64,000 nt of DNA from assembly GCF_003010965.1 (NCBI RefSeq), contig NZ_PGGM01000015.1:1-64000 (forward strand), in the 5' to 3' direction. The stretch is from Phyllobacterium sophorae (GTDB lineage Bacteria; Pseudomonadota; Alphaproteobacteria; Rhizobiales; Rhizobiaceae). The notes under the pieces were generated by a model that saw nothing but the letters and a program-made list of their open reading frames with translations, searched no databases and was not told where the DNA came from. Numbering within the stretch: the first letter of the stretch is position 1; each line of letters opens with the position of its first letter. Below, piece after piece: positions 63,951-64,000 of this stretch. Both the position numbers and the translations under genes were made by a program.

Positions 63951-64000
63951 TTGAGTCAGATGAAGGTTGCGGTTCTCAGACTGGGAGCCATGGGCAGTGC
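63951..64000 (+). CDS. Start of a 6-phosphogluconate/3-hydroxyisobutyrate-dehydrogenase-like gene (partial)
   Basis: The last 50 bases begin a Rossmann motif: MKVAVLRLGAMGS from an ATG at 63960, or three residues earlier from a TTG at 63951 that is better spaced from GGAGG at 63941. The gene runs out of the window. A beta-hydroxyacid dehydrogenase is the likely family. Confidence 0.6.
   Translation, partial: MSQMKVAVLRLGAMGS

Overview
The window looks like part of an accessory replicon (plasmid or chromid) of an alphaproteobacterium of the Rhizobiales, probably Rhizobiaceae or Brucellaceae. The evidence is the GC-rich coding style, GlxA-type AraC regulators, a plasmid leading-region set (DUF736, DUF2958, ArdC), a VirD2/MobP-type relaxase beside a ParA/VirC1-like ATPase, and many betaine, carnitine, phosphonate and hydantoin catabolic genes. 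No rRNA, tRNA or CRISPR array was seen.

Layout. (1) 0.46-11.9 kb: a carnitine/betaine catabolic cluster. It holds a thioesterase, two GlxA-like regulators, a Rieske oxygenase, two SDRs, a beta-keto acid cleavage enzyme, an aldehyde dehydrogenase, L-carnitine dehydrogenase, a ferredoxin reductase and a [2Fe-2S] ferredoxin, with decayed acetoacetyl-CoA ligase and betaine-binding protein genes between them. A plausible route is carnitine to 3-dehydrocarnitine, to betainyl-CoA plus acetoacetate, to glycine betaine, and then oxidative demethylation. (2) 12.3-17.7 kb: an EamA permease, an IS30-family element, and a two-gene GbcA/GbcB-like Rieske oxygenase and reductase. (3) 17.9-32.6 kb: phnF and a complete C-P lyase operon (phnMGHIJKL, a metallophosphoesterase, a DUF1045 protein, phnN). 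A five-gene oligopeptide-type ABC transporter takes the place of phnCDE. The same operator-like sequence lies upstream of the Rieske pair, between phnF and phnM, and upstream of the transporter, so these probably form one PhnF regulon. (4) 32.6-46.7 kb: plasmid mobilization and leading region with relaxase, accessory proteins, a ParA-like ATPase, iteron-like repeats, a Fic protein whose C-terminal tail copies that of the relaxase, ArdC, toxin-antitoxin genes and small plasmid genes. Fragments of chromosomal valS and of an ATP-dependent DNA ligase flank it. (5) 46.7-57 kb: a mosaic catabolic region full of gene remnants (MetE-like proteins, amidase end, DoeB-like and lipase fragments, truncated binding protein) around intact alpha/beta hydrolase, RidA, DadA-like oxidase, amidase and phosphodiesterase genes. 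(6) 57.7-64 kb: an aminotransferase, a sugar-type binding protein, hydantoinase B and A subunits, and the start of a 6-phosphogluconate-dehydrogenase-like gene.

The two observations I rate highest are the shared PhnF-type operator linking a quaternary-amine Rieske oxygenase to C-P lyase, and the shared C-terminal tail of relaxase and Fic protein. The second suggests that the Fic protein is exported by the same type IV secretion route as the relaxase.
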